Assembly (NCBI RefSeq): GCF_000166195.2
Contig: NZ_CM001403.1
Location: forward strand, 1,364,001 to 1,428,000
Length of the DNA: 64,000 nt
DNA from: Mucilaginibacter paludis DSM 18603
GTDB lineage: Bacteria > Bacteroidota > Bacteroidia > Sphingobacteriales > Sphingobacteriaceae
Direction of reading: 5' to 3'
Under the pieces are notes generated by a model that was not told where the DNA came from, did no database searches, and was given only the letters and a program-made list of their open reading frames with translations. Shown piece after piece: positions 56,168-64,000 of the stretch. Within the stretch, counting starts at the first letter, position 1; every line of letters starts with the position of its first letter. Position numbers and translations under genes: made by a program.

Positions 56168-57475
56168 ATGATGACCAGGATACAGGCGTTAACATTAATT
56201 GGCTTGATAACGGCAATGGGCGGTTGTGCCCCCAATAAAAAGGCCGATCAAAGCAAAACCAGTATTGCAACTCATACCGGAACAATTGATTTACCCGCCC
56301 CATACGCCACAAAATCAACCAAAGCATACTGTGATGTAATAGGCTGGGATAACAAAACCCCTGTTGCCCCGCCAGGTTTTAAGGTAAGTTTATTTGGCGA
56401 TAGCCTAACCAATCCGCGTAATATTTATGTGGGCCGCAACGGCGATGTTTTTGTATCGGAGGCTAATACCGAGGTTGGCCTGATTAAGCGATGGGGAGCC
56501 GCTCTGCTGGGTATCAGCAAATCGCAATACCTCGGTAAAAGTAAAAACGATATTATTCTGTTCAGGGAGATCAATGGTAAACCTGTTAATATGGGCGTGT
56601 TTTTAAGCGGTTTAAACCAGCCCTACGGGATGTTGGTATGGCGCAATTATTTTTACGTGGCCTGCACAGATGGTTTATGGGCATTCCCTTACCACGCGGG
56701 CGACACGCGTATTACCGGCGAGGGTAAAAAACTGCTCGACCTGCCCGCCGGTGGTTATAACAACCATTGGACGCGTAACGTGGTTGTAAGCGGCGATAGC
56801 ACCCATTTATTTGTATCGGTAGGCTCGGGCAGCAACAGCGGCGAACATGGCATGGAAAACGAAGTGCGGCGGGCCGATATTTTACAGATTAAACCGGATG
56901 GATCACAAGAGCGGGTTTACGCCAGCGGTTTGCGTAACCCGGCAGGCATCAGCATCAACCCTTTTAATTATGAACTATGGGCCTCCGTTAACGAGCGCGA
57001 CGATTTAGGCGACGAACTGGTGCCCGATTACCTGACCAGCGTGAGAGACGGCGGCTTTTATGGCTGGCCTTACGCCTACTTTGGCCCACACCAGGACCCT
57101 AACCACAAAAATGAACGCCCGGACCTGGTTAAAAAGACGATAGTGCCGGATGTTTCCTTAGGGGCGCATACGGCATCGCTCGGTTTAACTTTTTATACTT
57201 CCAAAGTATTCCCCGTTAAATACTGGCGCGGTGCTTTCGTTACCCAGCACGGATCGTGGAACAGCTCGAAACTGGTTGGCTATAAGGTGTTGTTTGTACC
57301 CTTTAACCACGGCAAACCCGGCAAGCCGGAGGATTTTTTAACTGGCTTTATAGCAGATTTGGACAAGAAACAAGTACACGGCAGGCCTGTTGGGGTAGCG
57401 GTGGCACATGATGGATCGTTGTTAGTTGCCGATGATACTTCAAATAAAATATGGAAGGTGAGTTTGGCCGAATAG
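56168..57475 (+). CDS. Sorbosone-dehydrogenase-like lipoprotein
   Basis: A 435-aa exported beta-propeller protein annotated in relatives as sorbosone dehydrogenase family (PQQ-dependent glucose/sorbosone dehydrogenase fold). The lipoprotein signal ends at MGGC (Cys18, or Cys17 if the second ATG at 56171 is used). Propeller blocks include GLNQPYGMLVW, DGLWAFPYHAG, GLRNPAGISINPF, DGGFYGWPYAYFG and HGSWNSSKLVGYKV. The WPY and HGSW strings are typical. Substrate and real cofactor use are unknown. It is followed, 165 bases later, by a TonB-dependent receptor gene on the same strand. Confidence 0.85.
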   Translation: MMTRIQALTLIGLITAMGGCAPNKKADQSKTSIATHTGTIDLPAPYATKSTKAYCDVIGWDNKTPVAPPGFKVSLFGDSLTNPRNIYVGRNGDVFVSEANTEVGLIKRWGAALLGISKSQYLGKSKNDIILFREINGKPVNMGVFLSGLNQPYGMLVWRNYFYVACTDGLWAFPYHAGDTRITGEGKKLLDLPAGGYNNHWTRNVVVSGDSTHLFVSVGSGSNSGEHGMENEVRRADILQIKPDGSQERVYASGLRNPAGISINPFNYELWASVNERDDLGDELVPDYLTSVRDGGFYGWPYAYFGPHQDPNHKNERPDLVKKTIVPDVSLGAHTASLGLTFYTSKVFPVKYWRGAFVTQHGSWNSSKLVGYKVLFVPFNHGKPGKPEDFLTGFIADLDKKQVHGRPVGVAVAHDGSLLVADDTSNKIWKVSLAE

Positions 57476-57640
57476 GTCCTTACCACCTTCCTCTTATTCC
57501 GGAGGACTATGGTATCAATTTAGGCAACAGGGGATAAAATGATACACCCAATTGTAAAATATTGATAGCAGGTGTTTGATTTGCCCGGAATCAAATACCA
57601 AGCCTGGCTTGAATCAATATCTTTACAGTTTAAAACCAAT

Positions 57641-59734
57641 ATGCAGGGCAGATTTACCAAAACTTTACTTCCGGTTATTTTTTTGCTCCAGTACAGCATG
57701 GCCCGCTCGCAATTGCGGGGCGATACCACCAGCTTAGATACCAACAGGCATTTAAACGAGGTTACCGTAAGCGGCTACCTCTCCGAACGGCCTTTGTTAA
57801 ATATCCCTACATCGGTTAGTGTTTTGAGTGCACAACAATTAAGTTTACAACCCGGCAACTCTTTGGTTACCGCCCTGAATACCGTACCCGGCGTACGTAT
57901 GGAGGAGCGCTCTCCCGGCAGTTACCGCCTGGCCATTCGCGGCAGTTTACTTCGGTCGCCGTTTGGTGTTCGGGATGTAAAAATCTATTTTGATGAGCTC
58001 CCGTTAACTGATGCAGGCGGAAATACCTACCTTAATGCTATCGATGTGAACACCATCCGGGGAATAGAAATATTAAAAGGGCCAGATGGCAGCTTATTTG
58101 GCGCTAATTCGGGCGGTGTAGTCTTAATTAAGCCAGCTGATAAACACACAGATGCTGACGTAATAACTGCGGCTGTTAACAGTGGTTCCTTCGGGTTGAT
58201 ACATGAAAATGTCAGTCTGCAAAATCAATCGGGCAATAACTTGCTTCATATTAGCCAGGCCTATCAAGATTACGGCGGCTACCGCCAAAACAGTGGCATG
58301 CACCGTAATTACCTGCAATTGGTTAATCAATTCAATTACTCGCCAACCAACAGCGTAAAAGCGGTTGCTTTCTACTCCGATCTCGATTACCAGACTCCCG
58401 GTGGTTTAACGCTGACGCAGCTACAGGCCGACCCGAAAGCCGCCCGCCTGGGCACAAAAACAATTCCAGGAGCTACTGATTTGAAGGCAGCCATATACAG
58501 CAAAATGTTATTTGGCGGCCTGGTAAATGATATACATTTAAGCAGCAGGTTACGCAATGTGCTTACCTTATCCGGAAATCATGTTGATTTTTCAAACCCA
58601 TCCTTTACCACTTACGAACAGCGCGACGAAAACACCATCGGCCTGCGTACCTATTTTGAATTATCCGGCACACCGAAAAAAGCTTTCAATTGGAAACTTA
58701 ACCTGGGCGGCGAGTGGCAGCAAACCAATTCGGCCATCGGCAATTATGGTAATAATCGCGGCGCTAAAGATACCACCCAAACGCGCGACGAGATCCACAC
58801 CACCCAAAACTTCATTTTTACCCGGTTTGAGGCGCATGTTGCCGAAAAGCTACAGGTTGAAGCTGCCCTGAGTTTAAATAATTACCAATACCAATTTAAA
58901 AATCTATACCCGCTGGCTCAAACATCCTTTATTAAAAGACCTTTTAGTACCGAACTGATGCCAAGGCTGGCTTTCTCGTACCAGCTAACAAACGATTTTA
59001 TCTGGCGGGCGTCCCTGAGCAGAGGATACTCCACGCCTACCACGGGCGAAGTAAGGCCAACCGATCACACCATCAACCCTTCGTTACAAGCCCAGGATGG
59101 CTACAACTATGAAACCGGCTTCAGGTTACGAAATAAAGATGAACGCTTTTTATTAGATGCCTCCATATTTTACTACCGTTTAAACAATGCCATTGTACAG
59201 TTAACACACGAGGATGGTACCACTTATTATACCAATGCCGGTGGCACTAACCAACCGGGTTTGGAGCTTTATTTTACGGGCTGGTTAATTCAACAAAATT
59301 CAACAGGTTTAATCAGGGGCTTACAGTTAAACCAAAGTTATACTTATAGCCAATTTACTTTCAGGGATTACCAGGATGCTACCAAAAATTACACGGGCAA
59401 TAACTTAACCGGCGTACCTAAACAGGCCATAGTCACAAGTGTTTATTTGCTGCTGCCCAAAAGCTTTTATCTGTTTACCCAATATAGTTTTACTGATAAA
59501 CTCCCCTTAAACGATGCCAATACGGTATATGCCTCCAGCTACCATTTGTTAGAGGCCAAGTTGGGCTGGCGACACCTTTTAAAAGGAAAAACTCAAATTG
59601 AAATTTACGCTGGCGCAGATAATCTGCTCAACCAGAATTATAGTTTGGGTAATGATTTAAATGCCGCCGGTGGGCGCTATTATAACCCGGCACCTTTACG
59701 CAATTATTTTGGTGGTGTAGGATTAAGGTATTAA
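57641..59734 (+). CDS. TonB-dependent outer-membrane receptor
   Basis: A 697-aa receptor for energised uptake across the outer membrane. The frame opens at a GTG at 57572, but the ATG at 57641 begins the signal peptide (MQGRFTKTLLPVIFLLQYSM). The plug domain (about 35-150) shows LNEVTVSGYL as a TonB-box-like region, then IPTSVSVLSAQQL and GPDGSLFGANSGGVV. A 22-strand barrel fills the rest, ending NYFGGVGLRY with the expected terminal aromatic. There is no SusC-type carboxypeptidase domain, so it is a siderophore- or cofactor-type receptor and not a glycan importer. The BtuF-like gene just downstream suggests a metal chelate or corrinoid; that is weak inference. Confidence 0.92.
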   Translation: MQGRFTKTLLPVIFLLQYSMARSQLRGDTTSLDTNRHLNEVTVSGYLSERPLLNIPTSVSVLSAQQLSLQPGNSLVTALNTVPGVRMEERSPGSYRLAIRGSLLRSPFGVRDVKIYFDELPLTDAGGNTYLNAIDVNTIRGIEILKGPDGSLFGANSGGVVLIKPADKHTDADVITAAVNSGSFGLIHENVSLQNQSGNNLLHISQAYQDYGGYRQNSGMHRNYLQLVNQFNYSPTNSVKAVAFYSDLDYQTPGGLTLTQLQADPKAARLGTKTIPGATDLKAAIYSKMLFGGLVNDIHLSSRLRNVLTLSGNHVDFSNPSFTTYEQRDENTIGLRTYFELSGTPKKAFNWKLNLGGEWQQTNSAIGNYGNNRGAKDTTQTRDEIHTTQNFIFTRFEAHVAEKLQVEAALSLNNYQYQFKNLYPLAQTSFIKRPFSTELMPRLAFSYQLTNDFIWRASLSRGYSTPTTGEVRPTDHTINPSLQAQDGYNYETGFRLRNKDERFLLDASIFYYRLNNAIVQLTHEDGTTYYTNAGGTNQPGLELYFTGWLIQQNSTGLIRGLQLNQSYTYSQFTFRDYQDATKNYTGNNLTGVPKQAIVTSVYLLLPKSFYLFTQYSFTDKLPLNDANTVYASSYHLLEAKLGWRHLLKGKTQIEIYAGADNLLNQNYSLGNDLNAAGGRYYNPAPLRNYFGGVGLRY

Positions 59735-59747
59735 GCTGCTTGTATTT

Positions 59748-59812
59748 TGCGCAAAGGCGCTAAGACGCAATTTTCTTGAAGGTTTTCTTTGCGGCTCTGC
59801 ACCTTTGCGTGA
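59748..59812. repeat. Dispersed repeat of the cgcaaagacgc type, copy 2
   Basis: gcgcaaaggcgctaagacgc followed by ctttgcggctctgcaccttt, an imperfect inverted repeat between convergent genes. Related to 28511-28575. Confidence 0.6.
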
Positions 59813-59819
59813 ATTCAAC

Positions 59820-60749
59820 CTACGAAACCGAAAACTTAATCCATCCTTTACCCTCGTAACCAAAAATAAACTGTTTAGGGTAAATTATTTCGGCCAGTAT
59901 TTCAACAGAATCCACTATCCGTGGGCCCGACCGGTTAAAGTACTGGTTACCATCAGCAATATATAAACGATTATTTTTTACGGCCTTCATTTCGGCAAAG
60001 CCGGGCGCCCATAACAACAGGTCAATTTCTTTCATGGTGCGCTCAATAGAAAACCCGCAAGGCATCACGATCAAAATCTCCGGATCCTGCTCCTGCAATA
60101 CGCCCCAATCGATATAGGGCGAATGTTTGCCTGCCGTGGTTAATACCGATTGCCCACCTGCAATTGCAACCAGTTCGGGAGTCCAGTTTCCGGCCAGCAT
60201 CAAGGGCTCTAACCACTCTATACAAGCTACTGTTGGCTTATCTGCAATAAATTTCAACTTATGGCGAATCAGGTCTATGCGTTCATGCATGCTTTCCAAT
60301 AACTCTACGCCTTGTGCGCTTGCGCCCAAGTTATCGGCTATCCGTTGGATGTCGTTAAATATATCATCCAGGGTATTCGGCTCCAGGGATATGATGTCGG
60401 CTTCTTTTTCCAGCAGATTTTCAAGCGCTTCCTCTACATCCTTTAAGCTTACCGCGCATACCTCGCATTGCGCTTGGGTGATCATCACATCGGGATTCAG
60501 TTGTTTGATCAGCTCCTGGTTGATGGTATAAATAGACAGCGCATCGGTTAAGATCTCTTTCACCTGCCTGTCGATACCACCACTGTTTGAGCCCGGTATA
60601 AATTTAGCTTCAGAGCATACCGGCAAATTTTTAACCGTTTCGGGATAATCACATTCGTGCGAGCGTCCTACCAGCTGATGCTCTAAGCCGAGCGCACAAA
60701 CAATCTCGGTAGCGGCAGGTAAAAGCGAAATGATTTTTTGAGAAGCCAT
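59820..60749 (-). CDS. BtuF-like cobalamin/Fe3+ ABC substrate-binding protein
   Basis: A 309-aa protein of the periplasmic-binding fold (PBP-like, BtuF/TroA class). Family blocks: RIISLLPAATEIVCALGLEHQLVG-type start (ISLLPAATEI, about 6-15), SHECDYP, and NPDVMITQAQCEVCA. No signal peptide is visible, which is common for this subfamily and leaves its location unclear. No permease or ATPase partner lies next to it. The CEVCAVS cysteines are notable. A TAnnTTTG motif (tacatttg) is at 60764-60771 on the minus strand, 14 bases before the ATG. Confidence 0.85.
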   Translation of the reverse strand: MASQKIISLLPAATEIVCALGLEHQLVGRSHECDYPETVKNLPVCSEAKFIPGSNSGGIDRQVKEILTDALSIYTINQELIKQLNPDVMITQAQCEVCAVSLKDVEEALENLLEKEADIISLEPNTLDDIFNDIQRIADNLGASAQGVELLESMHERIDLIRHKLKFIADKPTVACIEWLEPLMLAGNWTPELVAIAGGQSVLTTAGKHSPYIDWGVLQEQDPEILIVMPCGFSIERTMKEIDLLLWAPGFAEMKAVKNNRLYIADGNQYFNRSGPRIVDSVEILAEIIYPKQFIFGYEGKGWIKFSVS

Positions 60750-60763
60750 GATATAAATTTGCG

Positions 60764-60771
60764 CAAATGTA
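60764..60771 (-). promoter_or_regulatory. TAnnTTTG motif before the BtuF-like gene
   Basis: On the minus strand this reads tacatttg, a fit to the Bacteroidota -7 element, with a 14-base leader to the ATG. Confidence 0.45.
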
Positions 60772-60844
60772 CAAATCTTGTTTATCCCGGCACGGGCAAG
60801 TGTTAATTTGTGACCACTATCAAAACTTATGTTAGGCGAAACAC

Positions 60845-60970
60845 ATTAACTCAATAACAAAATAACCAATAACAATCCCCGATAATCATCCACAAATAAC
60901 AAAATAACCAATAACATAATAACTATTCACAAATAACATTTACCCCCGGTAAAAAAACTGTTTACTTTTG
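60845..60970 (+). repeat. ataac repeats and short-leader promoter of the LysE gene
   Basis: 60845-60945 holds repeated aataacaaaataaccaataa units like those between rpmB, rpmG and the DUF4295 gene. At 60963-60970 tacttttg fits TAnnTTTG and ends 5 bases before the LysE ATG. Confidence 0.55.
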
Positions 60971-60975
60971 CGCCG

Positions 60976-61599
60976 ATGATTTTTTTAACATTTATCCTGG
61001 GCCTGGTGGTCAACTTTATTGGATACGTACCTCCGGGCAATATTAACTTGACGCTGGCTCAGATAGCGATAAACCGTGGCAACAAACAGGCCATGTATTT
61101 TATTTCGGCTTTTTCGTGTGTGGAGTTTTTTTTTACCTGGTTTATTATCCATGCCGCCAACTGGCTCTCAGGGCAACTAAAACTGAATATTATTATTGAT
61201 TGGGTGATGATTGTTGTTTTCTCGGCATTGGCTATTACCACCTGGATAAACCGGAATAAGGCACCCAAAACCGATTACTCCAAATATCAAAGTATTAAAT
61301 ATGGTATTATACTGGGTTTTGTTAATCCCATGCAAATACCTTTCTGGATGATTAGCGGAACCTATTTAATTACTCACGGGTGGATATTAACCGGTACCCT
61401 GCCCTTAATTATCTTTAGTTTAGGATCGGCCTCGGGTGCGTTTTTATGCCTGTATTTATACGCCAGGTCGGCAAACTATATCCAGGCCAAATTTGAATTG
61501 AGCAACCGGATTATCAATACCTGTATAGCGGCTCTATTTTTTTTATTTGCCGCTTATCACCTGGTTAAACAAATTTATTTGCTGTTTTTTAAACACTAA
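60976..61599 (+). CDS. LysE/RhtB-family exporter
   Basis: A 207-aa inner-membrane protein with about six hydrophobic segments. The N-terminal FILGLVVNFIGYVPPGNINL carries the Pro-Pro-Gly block of LysE-type exporters, and GFVNPMQIPFWMISGTYL is a second conserved helix. It probably exports an amino acid or a similar small solute. Single gene. The substrate is unknown. Confidence 0.88.
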   Translation: MIFLTFILGLVVNFIGYVPPGNINLTLAQIAINRGNKQAMYFISAFSCVEFFFTWFIIHAANWLSGQLKLNIIIDWVMIVVFSALAITTWINRNKAPKTDYSKYQSIKYGIILGFVNPMQIPFWMISGTYLITHGWILTGTLPLIIFSLGSASGAFLCLYLYARSANYIQAKFELSNRIINTCIAALFFLFAAYHLVKQIYLLFFKH

Positions 61600-61683
61600 C
61601 GGTATTACCCGGATAGCTATATGCCGTGTGTGCTTACGCAGGGTTTATAATGACGACCTATTAAGGTGTTGATTATCAGTACT

Positions 61684-61776
61684 AAATTTCTCTACATTTT
61701 GTCATCCCGACGCGAGGAGGGAACTTCTAAAAGCGGTAAGTATGCATCATATTAGGTGCACTGATTATCAATGTGC
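61684..61776 (-). repeat. Dispersed repeat B, copy 3
   Basis: Reverse complement of 29034-29120 with few differences (aaagcggtaagtatgcatca, attaggtgcactgattatca). The following bases to about 61930 (cataatctccccgagtc) resemble 54766-54834 loosely. No gene lies in the 420-base gap. Confidence 0.75.
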
Positions 61777-62020
61777 TTATTTTTGCTTTGATAATCATTG
61801 GTTCTTAATTCATGGCATCTAAGGCCCACCAAAATCCTACCCGGCAGTTAGGACTTAAAGTCTCCTTAATAAACCAGTGTGCATAATCTCCCCGAGTCCT
61901 GCGTAGGGGCTAAAAAAAGCAGCGGCCTTGTGCGATTCCTTCCCTTGGGAAGGTGCAGGAAGGGGTTTGTACGCCTACCTTGACGTCATCCGTTTTTTCC
62001 CGGCCCGCCGGGTCTGTCAC

Positions 62021-62551
62021 TTATATTGATGGCTCTTCGTTTTGTTTTAGCATCCGGATGATCTGAACAAACCTGCGTTTGTAACTTTGATCCATAGTGG
62101 TGATGGTTACACCATGCTCTTTACCCGAGGTAGAATGGATAAATTTCACATCGTCGTTTTCGTTATTGGTAATAATCCCAATATGGCCTATTCTGCGGCT
62201 TTTTTTGCTTGTGCCTGTAAATAAGATAATGTCGCCGGGTTTGGCGTCTTCCAGTTTCACCTTCTCGCCTACATTAATAAACTCGCAGGATGAACGAGGT
62301 ACGCTGAAGTTAAAATACTTAAAAACATAACTCACAAAACCCGAACAATCAAAACCGTACAATGGGTTAGACGATGCAGAGCGATAACGCGTACCAATTA
62401 AGGTTTGAGCAAAATATAAAAGATCATCAGGGCAAACATCATCGGGACTACAAACTGTTGCTGCTGGATGAATTTTAACGTTATCGCCTTTAGGTAAAGG
62501 TTTAACAAAATGGTTAAATGTAAATAAGAGGGAAAACAGTAAACACTTCAT
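62021..62551 (-). CDS. NlpC/P60-family cell-wall hydrolase
   Basis: A 176-aa exported endopeptidase-type protein. The frame opens at a TTG at 62566; the ATG at 62551 (MKCLLFSLLFTFNHF) gives a signal peptide. The papain-like residues are Cys in YGFDCSGFVSYVF, His in RRIGHIGII and a third polar position in FIHSTSG. DAKPGDIILFTG is the usual block between them. It should cut peptide bridges in peptidoglycan in the periplasm. There is no added binding domain. Confidence 0.92.
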   Translation of the reverse strand: MKCLLFSLLFTFNHFVKPLPKGDNVKIHPAATVCSPDDVCPDDLLYFAQTLIGTRYRSASSNPLYGFDCSGFVSYVFKYFNFSVPRSSCEFINVGEKVKLEDAKPGDIILFTGTSKKSRRIGHIGIITNNENDDVKFIHSTSGKEHGVTITTMDQSYKRRFVQIIRMLKQNEEPSI

Positions 62552-62680
62552 ATTTTGATATCGCAATATATTGCATTTATATTACAGTTCAAAATTTAAG
62601 CGAGCAGATTTCAGGGATATCATTAGCACACAGGGCACTATAATAGGTGATAGTAGACACTCCATTTACCTTGAATACAC

Positions 62681-63103
62681 ATTAAGTTAAGCAGCTTACG
62701 CCAATTTGCAGAGTTCGTCGCGCGGTGCCTCTACAGCTGTACTATCGCCTCCCCTATATATGAAAACACAATAAATACACTCATTATCAATCCGATATCA
62801 AAAAGAAATGGCGTGCACATCTGATCCTCTCTTGAGGGGTGGCAACGCTATTAAGTTAAGAAATTGGTTGATTATTAAATGATAATCTATCTGCGCTTTA
62901 TATTCGCTCGCATAGTACACACCCCTCCGCCCCTCTCGAGAGGGGAATCGCACAGGCCTTCGTTTTTTTAATTATCTCATTGATAATGAGTGCTTTTTTC
63001 CAGATCTCCTCTTGAGAGGGGGCGGGCTAGGCGGTGCGGCTGCAGGGGTGTGTTTCGTCGTGCGACGAACTCTGTAACTCGCTGTTAAACTGCTTGACTT
63101 AAT
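62681..63103. repeat. Non-coding element with 45-bp inverted ends
   Basis: attaagttaagcag to gcagagttcgtcgcgc (62681-62725) is matched in inverted form by 63059-63103 (gtgcgacgaactctg to ctgcttgacttaat) with moderate identity. Between them are palindromic gag-rich blocks: tctcttgaggggtgg (62827), cccctctcgagagggg (62930) and tcctcttgagaggggg (63007). No open frame or transposase is present. It looks like a MITE-like or structured repeat. Confidence 0.55.
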
Positions 63104-63183
63104 AGCTTTGGAGAGGAGCCGCGATGTGTTCCCACACAAGCGATTATATAGATCGTGTTTTTACATTACCCACCTTTATCACA

Positions 63184-63221
63184 AAAGGCCCGGAGTGTTT
63201 ATATTTTAACTCCGGGCCTTT
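63184..63221. terminator. Terminator of the DUF2130 gene
   Basis: A perfect 13-bp stem aaaggcccggagt (63184-63196) with actccgggccttt (63209-63221), 12-base loop, just after the DUF2130 stop on the minus strand. Confidence 0.85.
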
Positions 63222-63232
63222 CTGTCGAGGTT

Positions 63233-64000
63233 TTATTCGAGCAATAACTCGTCTGTGTCGTCGGTCAAACTGAGTTGAATATTGTCACTGCCTGCTATGC
63301 CTTCTATCGATCCGCGGATATGGGCCGCGTTCAGCATTACTTTTTCCAGCTGTTTTTCGCGGGCTTTCCAAAGCTTCTCCATCGCATCGCGCTCCCGCTG
63401 TATAGATAAACGCATACTCATAAACCCTTCGCGAATGGCTTTCCATTGTTCAGAAAACTCGCTGCCGGTTAAATAATCATACAGCAGGTGCATTTTATCG
63501 CCCTTGTTCTCCTGCGAACGGGTGGAGTTATACAAGCGGATAATGCCATCGCGCAATACGTAAGCCACGGCCTTAGCCTCCTCGAACGAGCAGATCCAAA
63601 CGCCGTCCCGTTCACCAAAGCAGTCCATGCCTTTAGGATAACATTGGGTTACAATAACGGCCACATCCACGCCGTTGGCGCGCATGTCTTTTTTTAATTT
63701 CTCAATCCAATCGCCGCCAAAATCCTTGGTGCGTTTGCTTTCATAAATAATGCGGCCACACTCCTGCCCAAACTGGTTACGGATCAGCTGAATACAATCG
63801 GCCCCGCGAACGCCCTTCCCAACCTCGCTGATCACATCAAACGGAAAGCTGTTACGCAGCAACTCTTCCAGTATCAGCTCCTGCACTTCGCCCTGTAATT
63901 GCATGGAGCCTTGCTCGGCTTTGCGCTTCATTTCCTCTACAAGTTTGCTTTGATCTTCAATTCTCTTCTTGTATTCCATAATCTGCAACTGGTGCTCGGT
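63233..64000 (-). CDS. DUF2130 protein, 5' part beyond the window
   Basis: The C-terminal 255 residues of a DUF2130 protein; the frame is open through position 64000, so the N-terminal part is missing and the apparent start at 63988 is not real. A coiled coil at the left edge (YKKRIEDQSKLVEEMKRKAE) leads into VQELILEELLRNSFPFDVI, GADCIQLIRN, IIYESKRTKDFGGDWIEKLK and GVDVAVIVTQCYP. That order, with D in GADC and ExK in YESKRTK, is a PD-(D/E)XK-like site. The family's role is not established; nucleic-acid binding or cleavage is inferred from the fold. Confidence 0.88.
   Translation of the reverse strand, partial: TEHQLQIMEYKKRIEDQSKLVEEMKRKAEQGSMQLQGEVQELILEELLRNSFPFDVISEVGKGVRGADCIQLIRNQFGQECGRIIYESKRTKDFGGDWIEKLKKDMRANGVDVAVIVTQCYPKGMDCFGERDGVWICSFEEAKAVAYVLRDGIIRLYNSTRSQENKGDKMHLLYDYLTGSEFSEQWKAIREGFMSMRLSIQRERDAMEKLWKAREKQLEKVMLNAAHIRGSIEGIAGSDNIQLSLTDDTDELLLE

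Noticed and set aside
1..64000. tRNA, rRNA, tmRNA or riboswitch genes
   Set aside because: I looked for T-loop strings, cloverleaf arms and common riboswitch cores by eye and found none convincing; a covariance-model scan would settle this.

Overview
The window reads as chromosomal DNA of a Bacteroidota bacterium of the Sphingobacteriaceae type; Mucilaginibacter or a close relative is my best guess, from gene content and not from any search. The support is a hybrid two-component regulator of the HTCS type, a type 9 secretion sorting domain, the bacillithiol gene bshC, the block rpmB-rpmG-DUF4295-ftsY-rimO-bshC, the block parA-parB-DUF5683-dapB-lepB, and promoter motifs of the form TAnnTTTG.

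Positions 1-31,500 are a hemicellulose-degradation region aimed at (glucurono)xylan: GH10 xylanase, GH2 beta-galactosidase, an HTCS regulator, GH115 and GH67 alpha-glucuronidases, GH29 fucosidase, an AraC regulator, two tandem GH30 lipoproteins, GH43 beta-xylosidase, a SASA-type acetylesterase and a GH27 alpha-galactosidase. GH67, GH43 and the esterase form a tight operon. A near-palindromic 16-mer is shared exactly between the HTCS/GH115 divergent region and the GH67 promoter region, so both may belong to one regulon. A T9SS-exported serine protease and a shortened HTCS protein without the phospho-accepting histidine lie in the middle. No SusC/SusD pair or sugar transporter is present.

Positions 31,800-36,000 hold surE, a TPR protein and small proteins. 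Positions 36,050-38,760 are a small accessory patch: a Uma2 nuclease-fold protein, an exact 54-bp-period array of three palindromes, an AAA ATPase with a C-terminal PD-(D/E)XK-like domain, and a frameshifted small gene. Positions 38,800-47,240 are housekeeping: acs, two ribosomal proteins, DUF4295, ftsY, rimO, bshC and an Ldh-family dehydrogenase.

At 47,341-48,641 an IS110-family element is inserted in a dispersed palindromic repeat. Its long left end folds like a bridge RNA, and all four guide segments (target left and right, donor left and right) can be read and match the flanks and the element ends. Next come lepB, dapB, DUF5683, parB and parA on the minus strand, then a flavin reductase, a VIT1-type transporter, a sorbosone-dehydrogenase-like lipoprotein, a TonB-dependent receptor, a BtuF-like binding protein, a LysE transporter, an NlpC/P60 hydrolase and the 3' part of a DUF2130 gene cut by the window edge. 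Several families of dispersed repeats fill the long intergenic gaps.
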